A stretch of 64,000 nucleotides of DNA from Streptomyces ochraceiscleroticus (GCF_000720485.1 NZ_JOAX01000010.1:147528-211527), one strand, 5' to 3'; shown: positions 9,853 through 19,335, numbered from the stretch's first letter. A program made the numbers and translations. The notes: generated from the letters alone by a model not told the origin.

Positions 9853-10230
9853 TTACCGCGACTTCGCGTACTCCTGGGCCATGGCGCCGGCGAAGTCGTA
9901 CACCACGACCGTTTCGTTCCCGACGACCCAGGCGTCGTGCCCGGGGGAGATCACGAAGACATCGCCGGGACCGGCTTCGCCCTCCGTACCGTCGTCCATG
10001 AGGACGTGCATACGTCCTTGTGCGACATAGCCGTTGTGCGGAACCTCGCAGCTTCTGGTCCCCGCGAGCGGGGCCACGGACTCGGACCAGCGCCAGCCCG
10101 GCTCGAAGGTCGCCTTGGCGAAGTCCAGCCCGGACAGGTGGACGCTGTCGAGGTGGCCATGGGGAAATTCGCGCCGTTCATCCGGCTGTTCGATCGTCTT
10201 GACCTCAAGGATCGTCTTTTCCTTAAGCAC
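9853..10230 (-). CDS. cupin-domain protein
   Basis: 125 aa with start GTG 10230 behind AAGGGA. A single double-stranded beta-helix domain is visible: FEPGWRWSESVAPLAG, EVPHNGYVAQGRMHVLMDDG, then GEAGPGDVFVISPGHDAWVVG and VVVYDFAG. The two cupin boxes (GxxxxxHxxE-like and GDxxxxPxGxxH) are recognisable, but the metal ligands are only partly kept. Likely a small cytoplasmic binding or regulatory cupin. It points away from the AtuA/carboxylase operon across a 222-bp gap that contains a 20-bp palindrome, so the two may share regulation (inference). Confidence 0.85.
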   Translation of the reverse strand: MLKEKTILEVKTIEQPDERREFPHGHLDSVHLSGLDFAKATFEPGWRWSESVAPLAGTRSCEVPHNGYVAQGRMHVLMDDGTEGEAGPGDVFVISPGHDAWVVGNETVVVYDFAGAMAQEYAKSR

Positions 10231-10339
10231 GATGGATCCCTTCGTTCTCGGCCCCCTCTCTTCATGGTGCGCCTGCAAATCGGGGGCCACCATTCGGGGG
10301 AGAAGGGCCTGAAAAGGGGGCAGAAGCGGACCCGAAAAA

Positions 10340-10359
10340 ATCATGCAGGCATGCTTGAT
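10340..10359. promoter_or_regulatory. 20-bp palindrome between cupin gene and AtuA/carboxylase operon
   Basis: ATCATGCAGGCATGCTTGAT is symmetric at 16 of 20 positions (ATCAnGCAnGCnTGCnTGAT). It lies 110 bp upstream of the cupin start and 93 bp before the operon start. Size and symmetry suit a TetR-family operator; the TetR gene at the end of the operon is the obvious candidate (inference). Confidence 0.5.
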
Positions 10360-10452
10360 TGTTTCTGGGCCTACTGCCACTCTCATAGCCGCACCACACA
10401 CGTCAACGCGGCCCGTCCGCCTGTGAGTCGGGCCCGATGAGGGGAGTGCAGC

Positions 10453-11268
10453 GTGTCCGACCCGAGCCCGGTGCTCGCCGATCTGCGCGTGGAGGGCCAG
10501 GCGCTGGACGCCCTCGTGGGGCCGCTCGCCGCGGACCGCTGGGCGACACCGACGCCCGCCGCCGGCTGGACGATCGCCCACCAGATCGCCCATCTCGCCT
10601 GGACCGACCAGCAGGCGCTGCGCGCGGCCACCGACCCGGACGGCTTCCGGCGCGCCGCCGAGGCGGCGCTCGCCTCCCCGGACACCTTCGTCGACGAAGG
10701 TGCCGAGGAAGGGGCCCGCCGGCCGCCCGCCGAGCTGCTGGCCCACTGGCGCGCGGGCCGCGAGGCGCTGCACGACGCGCTCGCCGCGTACACCGGCGGC
10801 CGGCTGCCGTGGTTCGGCCCGCCGATGAGCATCACCTCGATGGCGACCGCCCGGCTGATGGAGACCTGGGCGCACGGCCAGGACGTCGCCGACGCGCTGG
10901 GCGCCGTACGGGAGCCGACCGCCCGGCTGCGGCACGTCGCCCATATCGGCGTACGGGCACGGAACTTCGCCTTCCTGGCGCACGGACTCACGCCCCCGGA
11001 GGAGGAGTTCCGCGTCGAGCTGCGGGCGCCGGGCCCGGACGGCGGGGTGTGGACGTACGGCCCCGAGGACGCGGCGCAGCGGGTGAGTGGCGACGCGCTC
11101 GGCTTCTGCCTGCTGGTCACGCAGCGGGCGCACCGCGACGACGTGGACGTACGGGCCGAGGGCGCGGAGGCCGAACGGTGGCTGGGCATCGCCCAGGCGT
11201 TCGCCGGGCCGCCGGGCCCGGGCCGCAGCCCCCGACCGGCCGCCGCCCCGAAGGGACCCACCGCGTGA
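10453..11268 (+). CDS. TIGR03084/DinB-like metal-binding protein
   Basis: 271 aa from GTG 10453. The four-helix DinB/mycothiol-dependent maleylpyruvate isomerase-like fold is indicated by [33 protein letters not shown] and [15 protein letters not shown]; the His residues in these blocks would bind a divalent metal. This variant (TIGR03084) is regularly the first gene of actinobacterial acyl-CoA carboxylase/AtuA clusters, as here. Its stop overlaps the next start (GTGA). Thiol- or CoA-linked chemistry is plausible, but the reaction is unknown. Confidence 0.82.
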   Translation: MSDPSPVLADLRVEGQALDALVGPLAADRWATPTPAAGWTIAHQIAHLAWTDQQALRAATDPDGFRRAAEAALASPDTFVDEGAEEGARRPPAELLAHWRAGREALHDALAAYTGGRLPWFGPPMSITSMATARLMETWAHGQDVADALGAVREPTARLRHVAHIGVRARNFAFLAHGLTPPEEEFRVELRAPGPDGGVWTYGPEDAAQRVSGDALGFCLLVTQRAHRDDVDVRAEGAEAERWLGIAQAFAGPPGPGRSPRPAAAPKGPTA

Positions 11269-13001
11269 CCCCGGCGCCCACCGCACCCCTGCGCATCGGC
11301 AACGCCTCCGGCTTCTACGGCGACCGCTTCGGCGCGCTGGAGGAGATGCTCACCGGCGGCCCCCTCGACATCCTCACCGGCGACTACCTCGCCGAACTCA
11401 CCATGCTCATCCTCGGCCGGGACCGCCTGAAGGACCCGGGCCGCGGCTACGCGAAGACGTTCCTGCGGCAGTTGGAGACCGGCCTCGGGCTTGCCGCCGA
11501 GCGGGGCGTACGGATCGTTACCAACGCGGGCGGCCTGAACCCGGCCGGACTCGCCGACGCGGTACGGGAGTTGGCGGAGAAGGTCGGCGTCCCGGTGCGC
11601 GTGGCGCACGTCGAGGGCGACGATCTCCTGGCCAGACCCGGCTGGCCCGCCGGCACCCTGACCGCCAATGCCTATCTCGGCGGGGGCGGCATCGCGGAGT
11701 GCCTGCGGGCCGGTGCCGAGATCGTCGTCACGGGTCGCGTCACCGACGCCGCGCTGGTCAGCGGCGCGGCGGCCGCGCACTTCGGCTGGCGGCCCGACGA
11801 CTTCGACCGGCTGGCGGGCGCGGTGCTCGCCGGGCACGTCCTGGAGTGCGGCACCCAGGCCACTGGCGGCAATTACTCCTTCTTCGGCGCCCTGGACGTG
11901 CACCGCCCCGGCTTCCCGCTCGCCGAGATCGCCGAGGACGGCTCGGCGGTGATCACCAAGCACCCGGGCACCGGCGGCGCCGTCACGCCCGGCACGGTCA
12001 CGGCCCAACTGCTGTACGAGACGACGGGCGCGCGGTACGCCGGGCCCGACGTGACCGCCCGGCTGGACTCCGTACGGCTGACCGAGGACGGTCCTGACCG
12101 GGTGCGCCTCGACGGCGTGCGGGGCGAGGCGCCGCCGCCCACCCTGAAGACCGGGCTGACCCGGCTCGGCGGCTGGCGCAACGAGGTCACCTTCGTGCTC
12201 ACCGGGCTGGACGTGGACCTCAAGGCGCAGCTCGTGCGCGAGCAGATGGAGGCGGCCTTCGCGGCGGCCGGACGTAGGCCCGTCGAGGTGGACTGGCGGC
12301 TCGCCCGTACCGACCATCCCGACGCGGCGTCCGAGGAGGAGGCCAGTGCGCTGCTGCGGCTGGTCGTCCGGGACCCGGACCAGGACGTGGTCGGCCGGAT
12401 CATCAGCGGTGCGGCGGTCGAGCTGGCCCTCGGCAGCTACCCGGGCTTCCACGTCACGGCCCCGCCCGGCAAGGGCGCACCGTACGGCGTCTTCGAGGCG
12501 GCGTACGTGCCGGCGGGGGAGGTGCCGCACGTCGCCGTGTTGCCGGACGGTCGTCGCGTGGACGTCGAACCGTGCGCCAATACACGGGAGTTGGCACGGG
12601 AGCCCGACCCTCCCCCAGCTACCGCTGGGGGTACCCCCATGCTGCCCGAACCGCTGCACCACGACGGCCCCACCCGCCGCGCCCCGCTCGGCCTCGTCGC
12701 CGGGGCCCGCAGCGGCGACAAGGGCGGCGCGGCCAACGTCGGGGTGTGGGCGCGCACGGAGGAGGCGTGGCGGTGGCTGGCACACGAGCTGACCACCGAC
12801 CGGCTCCGCGCGCTCCTCCCGGAGGCCGCGGACCTGCCCGTCGAGCGGCACGTGCTGCCGAACCTGCGGGCGCTGAACTTCGTGATCGACGGACTGCTGG
12901 GCGCGGGCGTGGCCTCGCAGGCCCGCTTCGACCCGCAGGCCAAGGCCGTGGGCGAGTGGCTCCGCGCCCGCCACCTGGACATACCGGAGGTACTGCTGTG
13001 A
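11265..13001 (+). CDS. AtuA-family acyclic terpene utilization protein (DUF1446)
   Basis: 578 aa. Starts at GTG 11265, overlapping the previous stop by four bases. Conserved blocks: [72 protein letters not shown] and [14 protein letters not shown]. The C-terminal AtuA-like ferredoxin-fold part reads [21 protein letters not shown]. AtuA belongs to the citronellol/geraniol (acyclic terpene) degradation cluster of Pseudomonas, but homologues occur in other acyl-CoA carboxylase operons and the activity is unproven. Residues around [14 protein letters not shown] are encoded by a palindromic element inserted in frame between the two domains. Confidence 0.87.
   Translation: MTPAPTAPLRIGNASGFYGDRFGALEEMLTGGPLDILTGDYLAELTMLILGRDRLKDPGRGYAKTFLRQLETGLGLAAERGVRIVTNAGGLNPAGLADAVRELAEKVGVPVRVAHVEGDDLLARPGWPAGTLTANAYLGGGGIAECLRAGAEIVVTGRVTDAALVSGAAAAHFGWRPDDFDRLAGAVLAGHVLECGTQATGGNYSFFGALDVHRPGFPLAEIAEDGSAVITKHPGTGGAVTPGTVTAQLLYETTGARYAGPDVTARLDSVRLTEDGPDRVRLDGVRGEAPPPTLKTGLTRLGGWRNEVTFVLTGLDVDLKAQLVREQMEAAFAAAGRRPVEVDWRLARTDHPDAASEEEASALLRLVVRDPDQDVVGRIISGAAVELALGSYPGFHVTAPPGKGAPYGVFEAAYVPAGEVPHVAVLPDGRRVDVEPCANTRELAREPDPPPATAGGTPMLPEPLHHDGPTRRAPLGLVAGARSGDKGGAANVGVWARTEEAWRWLAHELTTDRLRALLPEAADLPVERHVLPNLRALNFVIDGLLGAGVASQARFDPQAKAVGEWLRARHLDIPEVLL
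12606..12640. repeat. Streptomyces-type palindromic element inside AtuA-like gene
   Basis: CCCCCAGC (12612-12619) pairs with GCTGGGGG (12624-12631). A second overlapping perfect palindrome, GGGGGTACCCCC, lies at 12627-12638. This arrangement resembles short palindromic repeats often seen between Streptomyces genes. Here it is within coding sequence, keeps the frame and encodes an interdomain linker. Confidence 0.6.
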
Positions 13002-14596
13002 CCGTGCTCGGCACAGGGCTGGACACCGCGAGCCCCGAGTACGCGGAGAACCGCGCGGCGCTGCTCGCCAAGCTGGACGAGCTGGCCGCCGAGCAGGCCA
13101 AGGCGGTCGGCGGGGGCGGCGAGAAGTACGTCGAGCGGCACCGCAAGCGCGGCAAGCTGCTCGCCCGCGAACGCATCGAGCTGCTCCTCGACCCCGACAC
13201 CCCCTTCCTGGAGCTGTCGCCGCTCGCCGCGTGGGGGAGCGACTACCAGGTGGGCGCCTCGCTGGTCACCGGGATCGGCGTGATCGAGGGCGTGGAGTGC
13301 CTGATCACCGCCAATGACCCGACCGTACGGGGCGGCGCCTCCAACCCCTGGACGCTGAAGAAGGCGCTGCGCGCGAACGAGATCGCGTACGCCAACCGGC
13401 TGCCCGTCGTCTCGCTGGTGGAGTCGGGCGGCGCGGACCTGCCCAGCCAGAAGGAGATCTTCATCCCCGGCGGGGCGCTGTTCAAGGACATCACCCGGCT
13501 CTCGGCGGCCGGTATCCCGACCGTCGCCGTCGTCTTCGGCAATTCCACCGCCGGTGGTGCGTACGTCCCCGGCATGTCCGACCACGTGATCATGGTCAAG
13601 GAGCGGGCCAAGGTCTTCCTCGGCGGGCCGCCGCTGGTGAAGATGGCCACCGGCGAAGAGAGCGACGACGAGTCCCTCGGCGGCGCCGAGATGCACGCCC
13701 GCACCTCCGGCCTCGCGGACTACTTCGCGGTGGACGAGCCGGACGCGCTGCGCCAGGCGCGGCGGGTGGTCGCCCGCCTCAACTGGCGCAAGGCGCACGC
13801 GGACCCTCCGATCGCCGACCCGCCGAAGTACGACGAGGACGAGCTGCTGGGCATCGTCCCCGGCGACCTCAAGGTCCCCTTCGACCCACGTGAGGTCATC
13901 GCCCGGCTCGTCGACGGCTCGGACTTCGACGAGTTCAAGCCGCTGTACGGGCCCTCGCTCACGACCGGGTGGGCCCGGCTGCACGGTTACCCGGTGGGCA
14001 TCCTCGCCAACGCCCAGGGCGTGCTCTTCAGCGAGGAGTCGCAGAAGGCCGCCCAGTTCATCCAGTTGGCGAACCAGCGGGACATTCCGCTGCTCTTCCT
14101 GCACAACACGACCGGCTACATGGTCGGCAAGGAGTACGAGCAGGGCGGGATCATCAAGCACGGCGCGATGATGATCAACGCGGTGTCGAATTCTCGGGTG
14201 CCGCATCTGTCCGTGCTGATGGGCGCCTCGTACGGCGCGGGTCACTACGGCATGTGCGGCCGGGCCTACGACCCGCGCTTCCTCTTCGCCTGGCCGAGCG
14301 CCAAGTCGGCCGTCATGGGTCCGCAGCAGCTCGCGGGCGTGCTGTCGATCGTGGCGCGCGCCTCGGCCGCGGCGAAGGGGCAGCCGTACGACGACGAGGC
14401 GGACGCCGGGCTGCGCGCGATGGTCGAGCAGCAGATCGAGTCCGAGTCGCTGCCGATGTTCCTGTCGGGGCGGCTGTACGACGACGGCGTCATCGACCCG
14501 CGCGACACCCGCACCGTTCTGGGTCAGTGCCTGTCCGCGATCCACACCGCCCCCTACGAAGGCGCGCGTGGCGGCTTCGGCGTCTTCCGGATGTGA
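12998..14596 (+). CDS. acyl-CoA carboxylase beta subunit (carboxyltransferase)
   Basis: 532 aa, GTG start overlapping the previous stop. Carboxyltransferase N domain: RHRKRGKLLARERIELLLDP, VGASLVTGIGVIEGVECLI, GGADLPSQKEIFIPGG, GNSTAGGAYVPGMSDHVIMV. C domain: LFSEESQKAAQFIQLANQR, PLLFLHNTTGYMVGKEYEQG, SYGAGHYGMCGRAYDPRFLF. It moves carboxyl from biotin to an acyl-CoA. Length and motifs are those of the methylcrotonyl-/geranyl-CoA carboxylase beta branch rather than the propionyl/acetyl-CoA branch, which agrees with the AtuA neighbour. It forms a complex with the biotinylated alpha subunit encoded seven bases downstream. Confidence 0.93.
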   Translation: MTVLGTGLDTASPEYAENRAALLAKLDELAAEQAKAVGGGGEKYVERHRKRGKLLARERIELLLDPDTPFLELSPLAAWGSDYQVGASLVTGIGVIEGVECLITANDPTVRGGASNPWTLKKALRANEIAYANRLPVVSLVESGGADLPSQKEIFIPGGALFKDITRLSAAGIPTVAVVFGNSTAGGAYVPGMSDHVIMVKERAKVFLGGPPLVKMATGEESDDESLGGAEMHARTSGLADYFAVDEPDALRQARRVVARLNWRKAHADPPIADPPKYDEDELLGIVPGDLKVPFDPREVIARLVDGSDFDEFKPLYGPSLTTGWARLHGYPVGILANAQGVLFSEESQKAAQFIQLANQRDIPLLFLHNTTGYMVGKEYEQGGIIKHGAMMINAVSNSRVPHLSVLMGASYGAGHYGMCGRAYDPRFLFAWPSAKSAVMGPQQLAGVLSIVARASAAAKGQPYDDEADAGLRAMVEQQIESESLPMFLSGRLYDDGVIDPRDTRTVLGQCLSAIHTAPYEGARGGFGVFRM

Positions 14597-14603
14597 GGTA
14601 GCA

Positions 14604-16445
14604 GTGATCTCTTCCCTCCTCGTCGCCAACCGCGGCGAGATCGCCCGCCGTATCTTCCGTACCTGCCGCGACCTGGGCATATCCACCGTCGCCGTGCACT
14701 CGGACGCGGACGCCGACGCGCCCCACGTCAAGGAGGCGGACGCGGCCGTCCGCCTGCCGGGGGACGCGCCCGCCGACACGTACCTGCGGGGCGACCTGAT
14801 CGTGAAGGCCGCGCTGGACGCGGGCGCCGACGCGGTCCATCCCGGGTACGGCTTCCTGTCCGAGAACGCGGAGTTCGCCGCCGCGGTGGCCGACGCCGGG
14901 CTGACCTGGATCGGCCCGCCGCCCGCCGCCATCGAGGCGATGGCCTCCAAGACCCGGGCCAAGGAGCTGATGGGCATCGCCCCGCTCACCGAGGTCACGG
15001 AGCACGACCTGCCGGTACTGGTGAAGGCGGCGGCGGGCGGCGGCGGTCGCGGGATGCGCGTGGTACGCAAACTGGCCGAGCTGGATGCCGAGTTGGCCGC
15101 GGCGCGGGCCGAGGCGCTGAGTGCCTTCGGGGACGGTGAGGTCTTCGTCGAGCCGTACGTCGAGGGTGGCCGCCATGTCGAGGTGCAGATCCTCGCCGAC
15201 GCGCACGGTACGGTCTGGCCGCTGGGCACCCGCGACTGCTCCCTCCAGCGCCGCCACCAGAAGGTCATCGAGGAGGCCCCGGCCCCCGGCCTCACCCCCG
15301 AACTGACGGCCTCGCTCTACGAGATGGCCAACAGAGCCGCCCGCGCGACCGAGTACCGCGGCGCCGGCACCGTCGAATTCCTCGTCGTCGACGGCACCGC
15401 GCACTTCCTGGAGATGAACACCCGCCTCCAGGTCGAACACCCCGTCACCGAGGAGATCTTCGGCATCGACCTGGTCGCGCTGCAGATCGGTGTCGCCGAG
15501 GGCGAGCCGCTGCCCGACGCGCCGCCCGAGCCGCGCGGCCACGCCGTCGAGGCACGCCTCTACGCCGAGGACCCGGCCGCCGGCTGGGCCCCGCAAACCG
15601 GCACCCTGCACGGCCTCTCCGTACCGGGCGTCCGCCTGGACTCCGGCTACGCAGACGGCGACACCATCGGCATCCACTACGACCCGATGCTCGCCAAGGC
15701 CGTCGCCTGGGCACCCACCCGCGCCGCCGCCGTCCGCAAGCTGGCGGGCGCCCTGGACCGGGCCCGTATCCACGGCCCGGTCACCAACCGCGAGCTGCTG
15801 GTGCGCTCCCTGCGCCACCCGGAATTCACCGCGGCGCGCATGGACACCGGCTTCTACGACCGGCACCTGGCCGACCTCACGGCCGCGGCCCCCGACCCGT
15901 ACGCGCCCCTGGCCGCGGCCCTCGCCGACGCGCACGGCCGCTCGCGCTTCGGCGGCTGGCGGAACGTGTACTCGCAGCCGCAGGCCAAGCGGTACCGCAC
16001 CGAGCCGGACGGCACCGAACACGAGGTGCGGTACCGGCACACCCGGGACGGCCTGGCCGCCGAGGGCGTGGTGGTCGTGCACGCCGACGCGGCGCGGGTC
16101 GTGCTGGAGGCCGACGGCGTACGGCGTACGTACGAGGTCACCGCGCACGGCGACCGGGTGTACGTCGGCCGCACCACCCTCACCGCGCTGCCCCGCTTCC
16201 CCGACCCCACGGCCCGCCAGGAGCCCGGATCGCTGCTGGCCCCGATGCCCGGCACGGTGGTCCGCGTGGCGGACGGGCTCGCCGAGGGGGCCGCCGTCGA
16301 GGCCGGTCAGCCGTTGCTGTGGCTGGAGGCGATGAAGATGGAGCACCGGATCACCGCCCCGGTCACCGGAACCCTGACCGCTCTGCACGCCGAGCCCGGC
16401 CGCCAGGTCGAGGTCGGCGCCCTGCTCGCCGTAGTCACCAACTGA
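14604..16445 (+). CDS. acyl-CoA carboxylase alpha subunit (biotin carboxylase-biotin carrier)
   Basis: 613 aa from GTG 14604 (GAGG upstream). Biotin carboxylase N domain (LLVANRGEIARRIFRTCRDL, VHPGYGFLSENAEFA), ATP-grasp domain (VLVKAAAGGGGRGMRVV, EMNTRLQVEHPVTEE), C domain, and the biotin carrier at the end with the biotinylated lysine in LWLEAMKMEHRITAP (Lys about 579). It charges biotin with bicarbonate using ATP. The protein is about 40-50 residues shorter than usual MCC alpha subunits; part of the loss is obvious between SKTRAKELMG and LPVLVKA, where the linker is about 12 residues instead of nearly 30. The stop shares a base with an ATG of the repeat that follows. Confidence 0.93.
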   Translation: MISSLLVANRGEIARRIFRTCRDLGISTVAVHSDADADAPHVKEADAAVRLPGDAPADTYLRGDLIVKAALDAGADAVHPGYGFLSENAEFAAAVADAGLTWIGPPPAAIEAMASKTRAKELMGIAPLTEVTEHDLPVLVKAAAGGGGRGMRVVRKLAELDAELAAARAEALSAFGDGEVFVEPYVEGGRHVEVQILADAHGTVWPLGTRDCSLQRRHQKVIEEAPAPGLTPELTASLYEMANRAARATEYRGAGTVEFLVVDGTAHFLEMNTRLQVEHPVTEEIFGIDLVALQIGVAEGEPLPDAPPEPRGHAVEARLYAEDPAAGWAPQTGTLHGLSVPGVRLDSGYADGDTIGIHYDPMLAKAVAWAPTRAAAVRKLAGALDRARIHGPVTNRELLVRSLRHPEFTAARMDTGFYDRHLADLTAAAPDPYAPLAAALADAHGRSRFGGWRNVYSQPQAKRYRTEPDGTEHEVRYRHTRDGLAAEGVVVVHADAARVVLEADGVRRTYEVTAHGDRVYVGRTTLTALPRFPDPTARQEPGSLLAPMPGTVVRVADGLAEGAAVEAGQPLLWLEAMKMEHRITAPVTGTLTALHAEPGRQVEVGALLAVVTN

Positions 16446-16449
16446 TGTC

Positions 16450-16471
16450 GTCCTCAATCGCCGGACGGGCT
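16450..16471 (+). repeat. interspersed 22-bp repeat, copy 1
   Basis: Begins GTCCTCAATCGCCGGACG and ends GGCT. The exact reverse complement occurs at 51523-51544. From memory this sequence is frequent between Streptomyces genes. Here it fills the gap between the carboxylase and dehydrogenase genes. Confidence 0.75.
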
Positions 16472-16486
16472 GGAATGGGAGACCCC

Positions 16487-17659
16487 GTGATCGAAACCGA
16501 AGAGCACCAGGCCCTGCGTGACGCCGTCGCCGCCCTCGGCAAGCGGTACGGACGCGAGTACTTCACCCAGGTCGTCGCCGAGGGCAAGCACACGGACGAG
16601 CTGTGGGCCGAGGCCGCCAAGCTCGGGTACCTCGGCGTCAACCTCCCGGAGGAATACGGCGGCGGGGGCGGCGGCATCACCGAACTCTCCATCGTCCTGG
16701 AGGAGTTGGGTGCGGCCGGCTGTCCCCTCCTCATGCTCGTCGTCTCGCCCGCCATCTGCGGCACGGTCATCGCCCGCTTCGGTACCGAGGAGCAGAAGCG
16801 GCAGTGGCTGCCCGGCCTCGCCGACGGTTCACGCAAGATGGCGTTCGGGATCACCGAGCCCGACGCGGGCTCCAACTCGCACCGCATCACCACCACGGCA
16901 CGCCGCGACCAGGAGAGCGGCGGCTGGATACTCAACGGCCGCAAGGTTTTCGTCTCCGGCGTCGACATCGCGGAGGCGACGCTGATCGTCGGCCGTACGG
17001 AGGCTGTGTCTGATAAAGGCGTGAAGACCGGCAAGCTCAAGCCCTGCCTCTTCATCGTCCCCCGCGACACCCCCGGCTTCTCCCGCAATCCGATCTCCAT
17101 GGAACTGGCCGCGCCGGAGAAGCAGTTCGAGCTGGTACTGGACGATGTGCGGCTGCCCGCGGACGCGCTGGTGGGTGACGAGGACGCGGGGCTGCTCCAG
17201 CTCTTCGCCGGGCTCAACCCCGAGCGCGTGATGACCGCCGCCTTCGCGCTCGGCATGGCCCGTTACGCGCTGGAGCGGGCCGTGGAGTACGCCCGCGACC
17301 GGCAGGTGTGGAAGGTGCCGGTCGGCGCGCACCAGGCCATCGCGCACCCGCTCGCCCAGTGCCACATCGACATCGAGCTGGCCCGGCTGATGATGCACAA
17401 GGCGGCGCACCTCTACGACATCGGGGACGACATGGGAGCGGGCGAGGCCGCCAACATGGCGAAGTACGCGGCGGGGGAGGCCGCGGTGAAGACTGTCGAC
17501 CAGGCCGTGCACACGCTCGGCGGCAACGGCCTGACCACGGAGTACGGCCTCGCCTCGATGATCACCGCGGCCCGGGTGGCCAGAATCGCCCCGGTCAGCC
17601 GCGAGATGATCCTCAACTTCGTCTCCCACCAGTCCCTGGGACTCCCCAAGTCGTACTGA
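16487..17659 (+). CDS. acyl-CoA dehydrogenase
   Basis: 390 aa. I chose GTG 16487, which has GGGAG five bases upstream. In-frame ATGs at 16445 and 16475 would add residues encoded by the interspersed repeat. Acyl-CoA dehydrogenase N domain (EEHQALRDAVAALGKRYG), middle domain (MAFGITEPDAGSNSHRITTT) and C domain (GLNPERVMTAAFALGMARYA, HTLGGNGLTTEYGLASMITA) are all present. FAD-dependent alpha,beta-dehydrogenation of an acyl-CoA would produce the enoyl-CoA that the carboxylase can act on. It belongs to the same operon as the carboxylase subunits. Confidence 0.92.
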   Translation: MIETEEHQALRDAVAALGKRYGREYFTQVVAEGKHTDELWAEAAKLGYLGVNLPEEYGGGGGGITELSIVLEELGAAGCPLLMLVVSPAICGTVIARFGTEEQKRQWLPGLADGSRKMAFGITEPDAGSNSHRITTTARRDQESGGWILNGRKVFVSGVDIAEATLIVGRTEAVSDKGVKTGKLKPCLFIVPRDTPGFSRNPISMELAAPEKQFELVLDDVRLPADALVGDEDAGLLQLFAGLNPERVMTAAFALGMARYALERAVEYARDRQVWKVPVGAHQAIAHPLAQCHIDIELARLMMHKAAHLYDIGDDMGAGEAANMAKYAAGEAAVKTVDQAVHTLGGNGLTTEYGLASMITAARVARIAPVSREMILNFVSHQSLGLPKSY

Positions 17660-17751
17660 TTGCCGTCATGCTGCGGAACATCGTCCGCCACCGTCCACCC
17701 CCACGCCGCAGCCGGCAGCCGTCCGACCATCGAGCGAAGGGCCGTGAGTCC

Positions 17752-19335
17752 ATGGTGTTCCGCAGCGAGTACCCCGATGTCGCACCGCTCGACCTGCCCA
17801 TCCACGAAGCCGTACTGGGTCACTCGGCCGTCGCGCACGCCGACCGGGTGGCCCTGGTCGACGGCCTCAACGGCACGACCGTCACCTACGCCGGGCTCGA
17901 TGCCCGCACCCGCCGGCTCGCCGCGGCCCTCGCCGACGCGGGCGTCCGCAAGGGCGACGTGCTGGCCCTGCACAGCCCGAACTCCCTCGCGTACCCCATC
18001 GTCTGTTACGCCGCCTCCCGCTGCGGCGCCGTCGTCACGCCCGTCCATCCGCTCGCCACCGCGGACGAGGTGGCGAAGCAGCTCCGCGACTCCGGCGCCC
18101 GCTGGCTGGTGACGGTCTCGATGCTGCTGGCCACCGCCCGTACCGCGGCGGAGAAGTGCGGCGGCGTGACGGAGATCTTCGTCTGCGACGGGGCCCAGGG
18201 CCACCGCTCCCTGACCGACCTGCTGGCCACCGGGGCGCCCGAGCCGCAGGTCACGATCGACCCGGCCGAGGACCTGGCCTGTCTGCCGTACTCCTCCGGC
18301 ACCACCGGCGCGCCCAAGGGCGTGATGCTCACGCACCGCAACATCGCCACCAACCTCGTCCAGCTCGACGGCGTCCTCAGCGGCGGCCCCGGAGACCGCA
18401 TTCTGGCCGTTCTTCCCTTCTTTCACATCTACGGGATGACCGCGCTGATGAACGCCCCGCTCCGGCAGGGCGCCACCGTCGTCGTCCTGCCCCGCTTCGA
18501 CCTCGACACCTTCCTGACCGCCATCGAGACCCACCGGGTCAACGCGGTCTACGTGGCCCCGCCGATCGTCCTGGCGCTCGCCAAGCACCCGGCCGTCGCG
18601 GGCAGAGACCTCTCCTCGCTGGAGTACGTGCTCAGCGCGGCGGCACCGCTGGACGCCGACCTGGCGGCCGCGTGCGCCGACCGGCTGAAACTGCCGCCGC
18701 TCCTCCAGGCGTACGGCATGACCGAGCTCTCGCCCGGCACCCACGTCGTGCCGCGGGACGCCCGCCAGGCGCCGCCCGGCACGGTCGGCAAGCTGCTGCC
18801 CGGTACCGAAATGCGCATCGTCGCCCTGGACGGCGGCGCCGACCTCGGCCCGGACGCCACCGGCGAGATCCTCATCCGCGGCCCCCAGGTCATGAAGGGG
18901 TACCTGGGCCGCCCCGAGGCCACCGACGCCATGATCGACGCCGACGGCTGGCTGCACACCGGCGACATCGGCTACTGCGACGCGGACGGCTGGCTGCACA
19001 TCGTCGACCGGGTCAAGGAACTGATCAAGTACAAGGGGTACCAGGTGGCCCCCGCCGACCTGGAGGCGCTGCTCCTCCAGCACGAGGACATCGCCGACGC
19101 GGCCGTCATCGGCGTGACCGACGCCGACGGCAACGAGATACCCAAGGCGTACGTCGTACGGCAGCCGGGGGCCCTGCTCACCGAGCGGGAGATCATCGCG
19201 TACGTTGCAGCCCGGGTGGCCCCCTACAAGAAGATCCGGCGGGTGGAGTTCACGGACGCCGTGCCGCGCGCCGCCACCGGCAAGATCCTGCGGCGCGAAC
19301 TCCGCGCCCGGGAAAGGAGTTCCACGCCCTCATGA
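17752..19335 (+). CDS. AMP-dependent acyl-CoA ligase (4-coumarate-CoA ligase-like)
   Basis: 527 aa from ATG 17752. The ANL-superfamily motifs are complete: P-loop YSSGTTGAPKGVMLTHRN (about 181-198), FFHIYGMTALMNAPLRQG, QAYGMTELSPGTHV, the adenylate-binding DADGWLHTGDIGYCD, hinge DRVKELIKYKGYQVAPADLE, and the catalytic lysine in PRAATGKILRREL. It activates a carboxylic acid to its CoA ester with ATP and would supply the substrate for the dehydrogenase and carboxylase of the operon. Its sequence is of the 4CL type; the true substrate is unknown. The stop overlaps the next start (ATGA). Confidence 0.92.
   Translation: MVFRSEYPDVAPLDLPIHEAVLGHSAVAHADRVALVDGLNGTTVTYAGLDARTRRLAAALADAGVRKGDVLALHSPNSLAYPIVCYAASRCGAVVTPVHPLATADEVAKQLRDSGARWLVTVSMLLATARTAAEKCGGVTEIFVCDGAQGHRSLTDLLATGAPEPQVTIDPAEDLACLPYSSGTTGAPKGVMLTHRNIATNLVQLDGVLSGGPGDRILAVLPFFHIYGMTALMNAPLRQGATVVVLPRFDLDTFLTAIETHRVNAVYVAPPIVLALAKHPAVAGRDLSSLEYVLSAAAPLDADLAAACADRLKLPPLLQAYGMTELSPGTHVVPRDARQAPPGTVGKLLPGTEMRIVALDGGADLGPDATGEILIRGPQVMKGYLGRPEATDAMIDADGWLHTGDIGYCDADGWLHIVDRVKELIKYKGYQVAPADLEALLLQHEDIADAAVIGVTDADGNEIPKAYVVRQPGALLTEREIIAYVAARVAPYKKIRRVEFTDAVPRAATGKILRRELRARERSSTPS

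Noticed and set aside
12437..15295. 952-codon minus-strand frame opposite the carboxylase genes
   Set aside because: Antisense shadow; the plus strand encodes the carboxyltransferase and biotin carboxylase with all motifs.
16445..16486. Upstream ATG starts (16445, 16475) for the acyl-CoA dehydrogenase
   Set aside because: The added residues are encoded by an interspersed repeat, and the GTG at 16487 has a proper GGGAG box five bases upstream.
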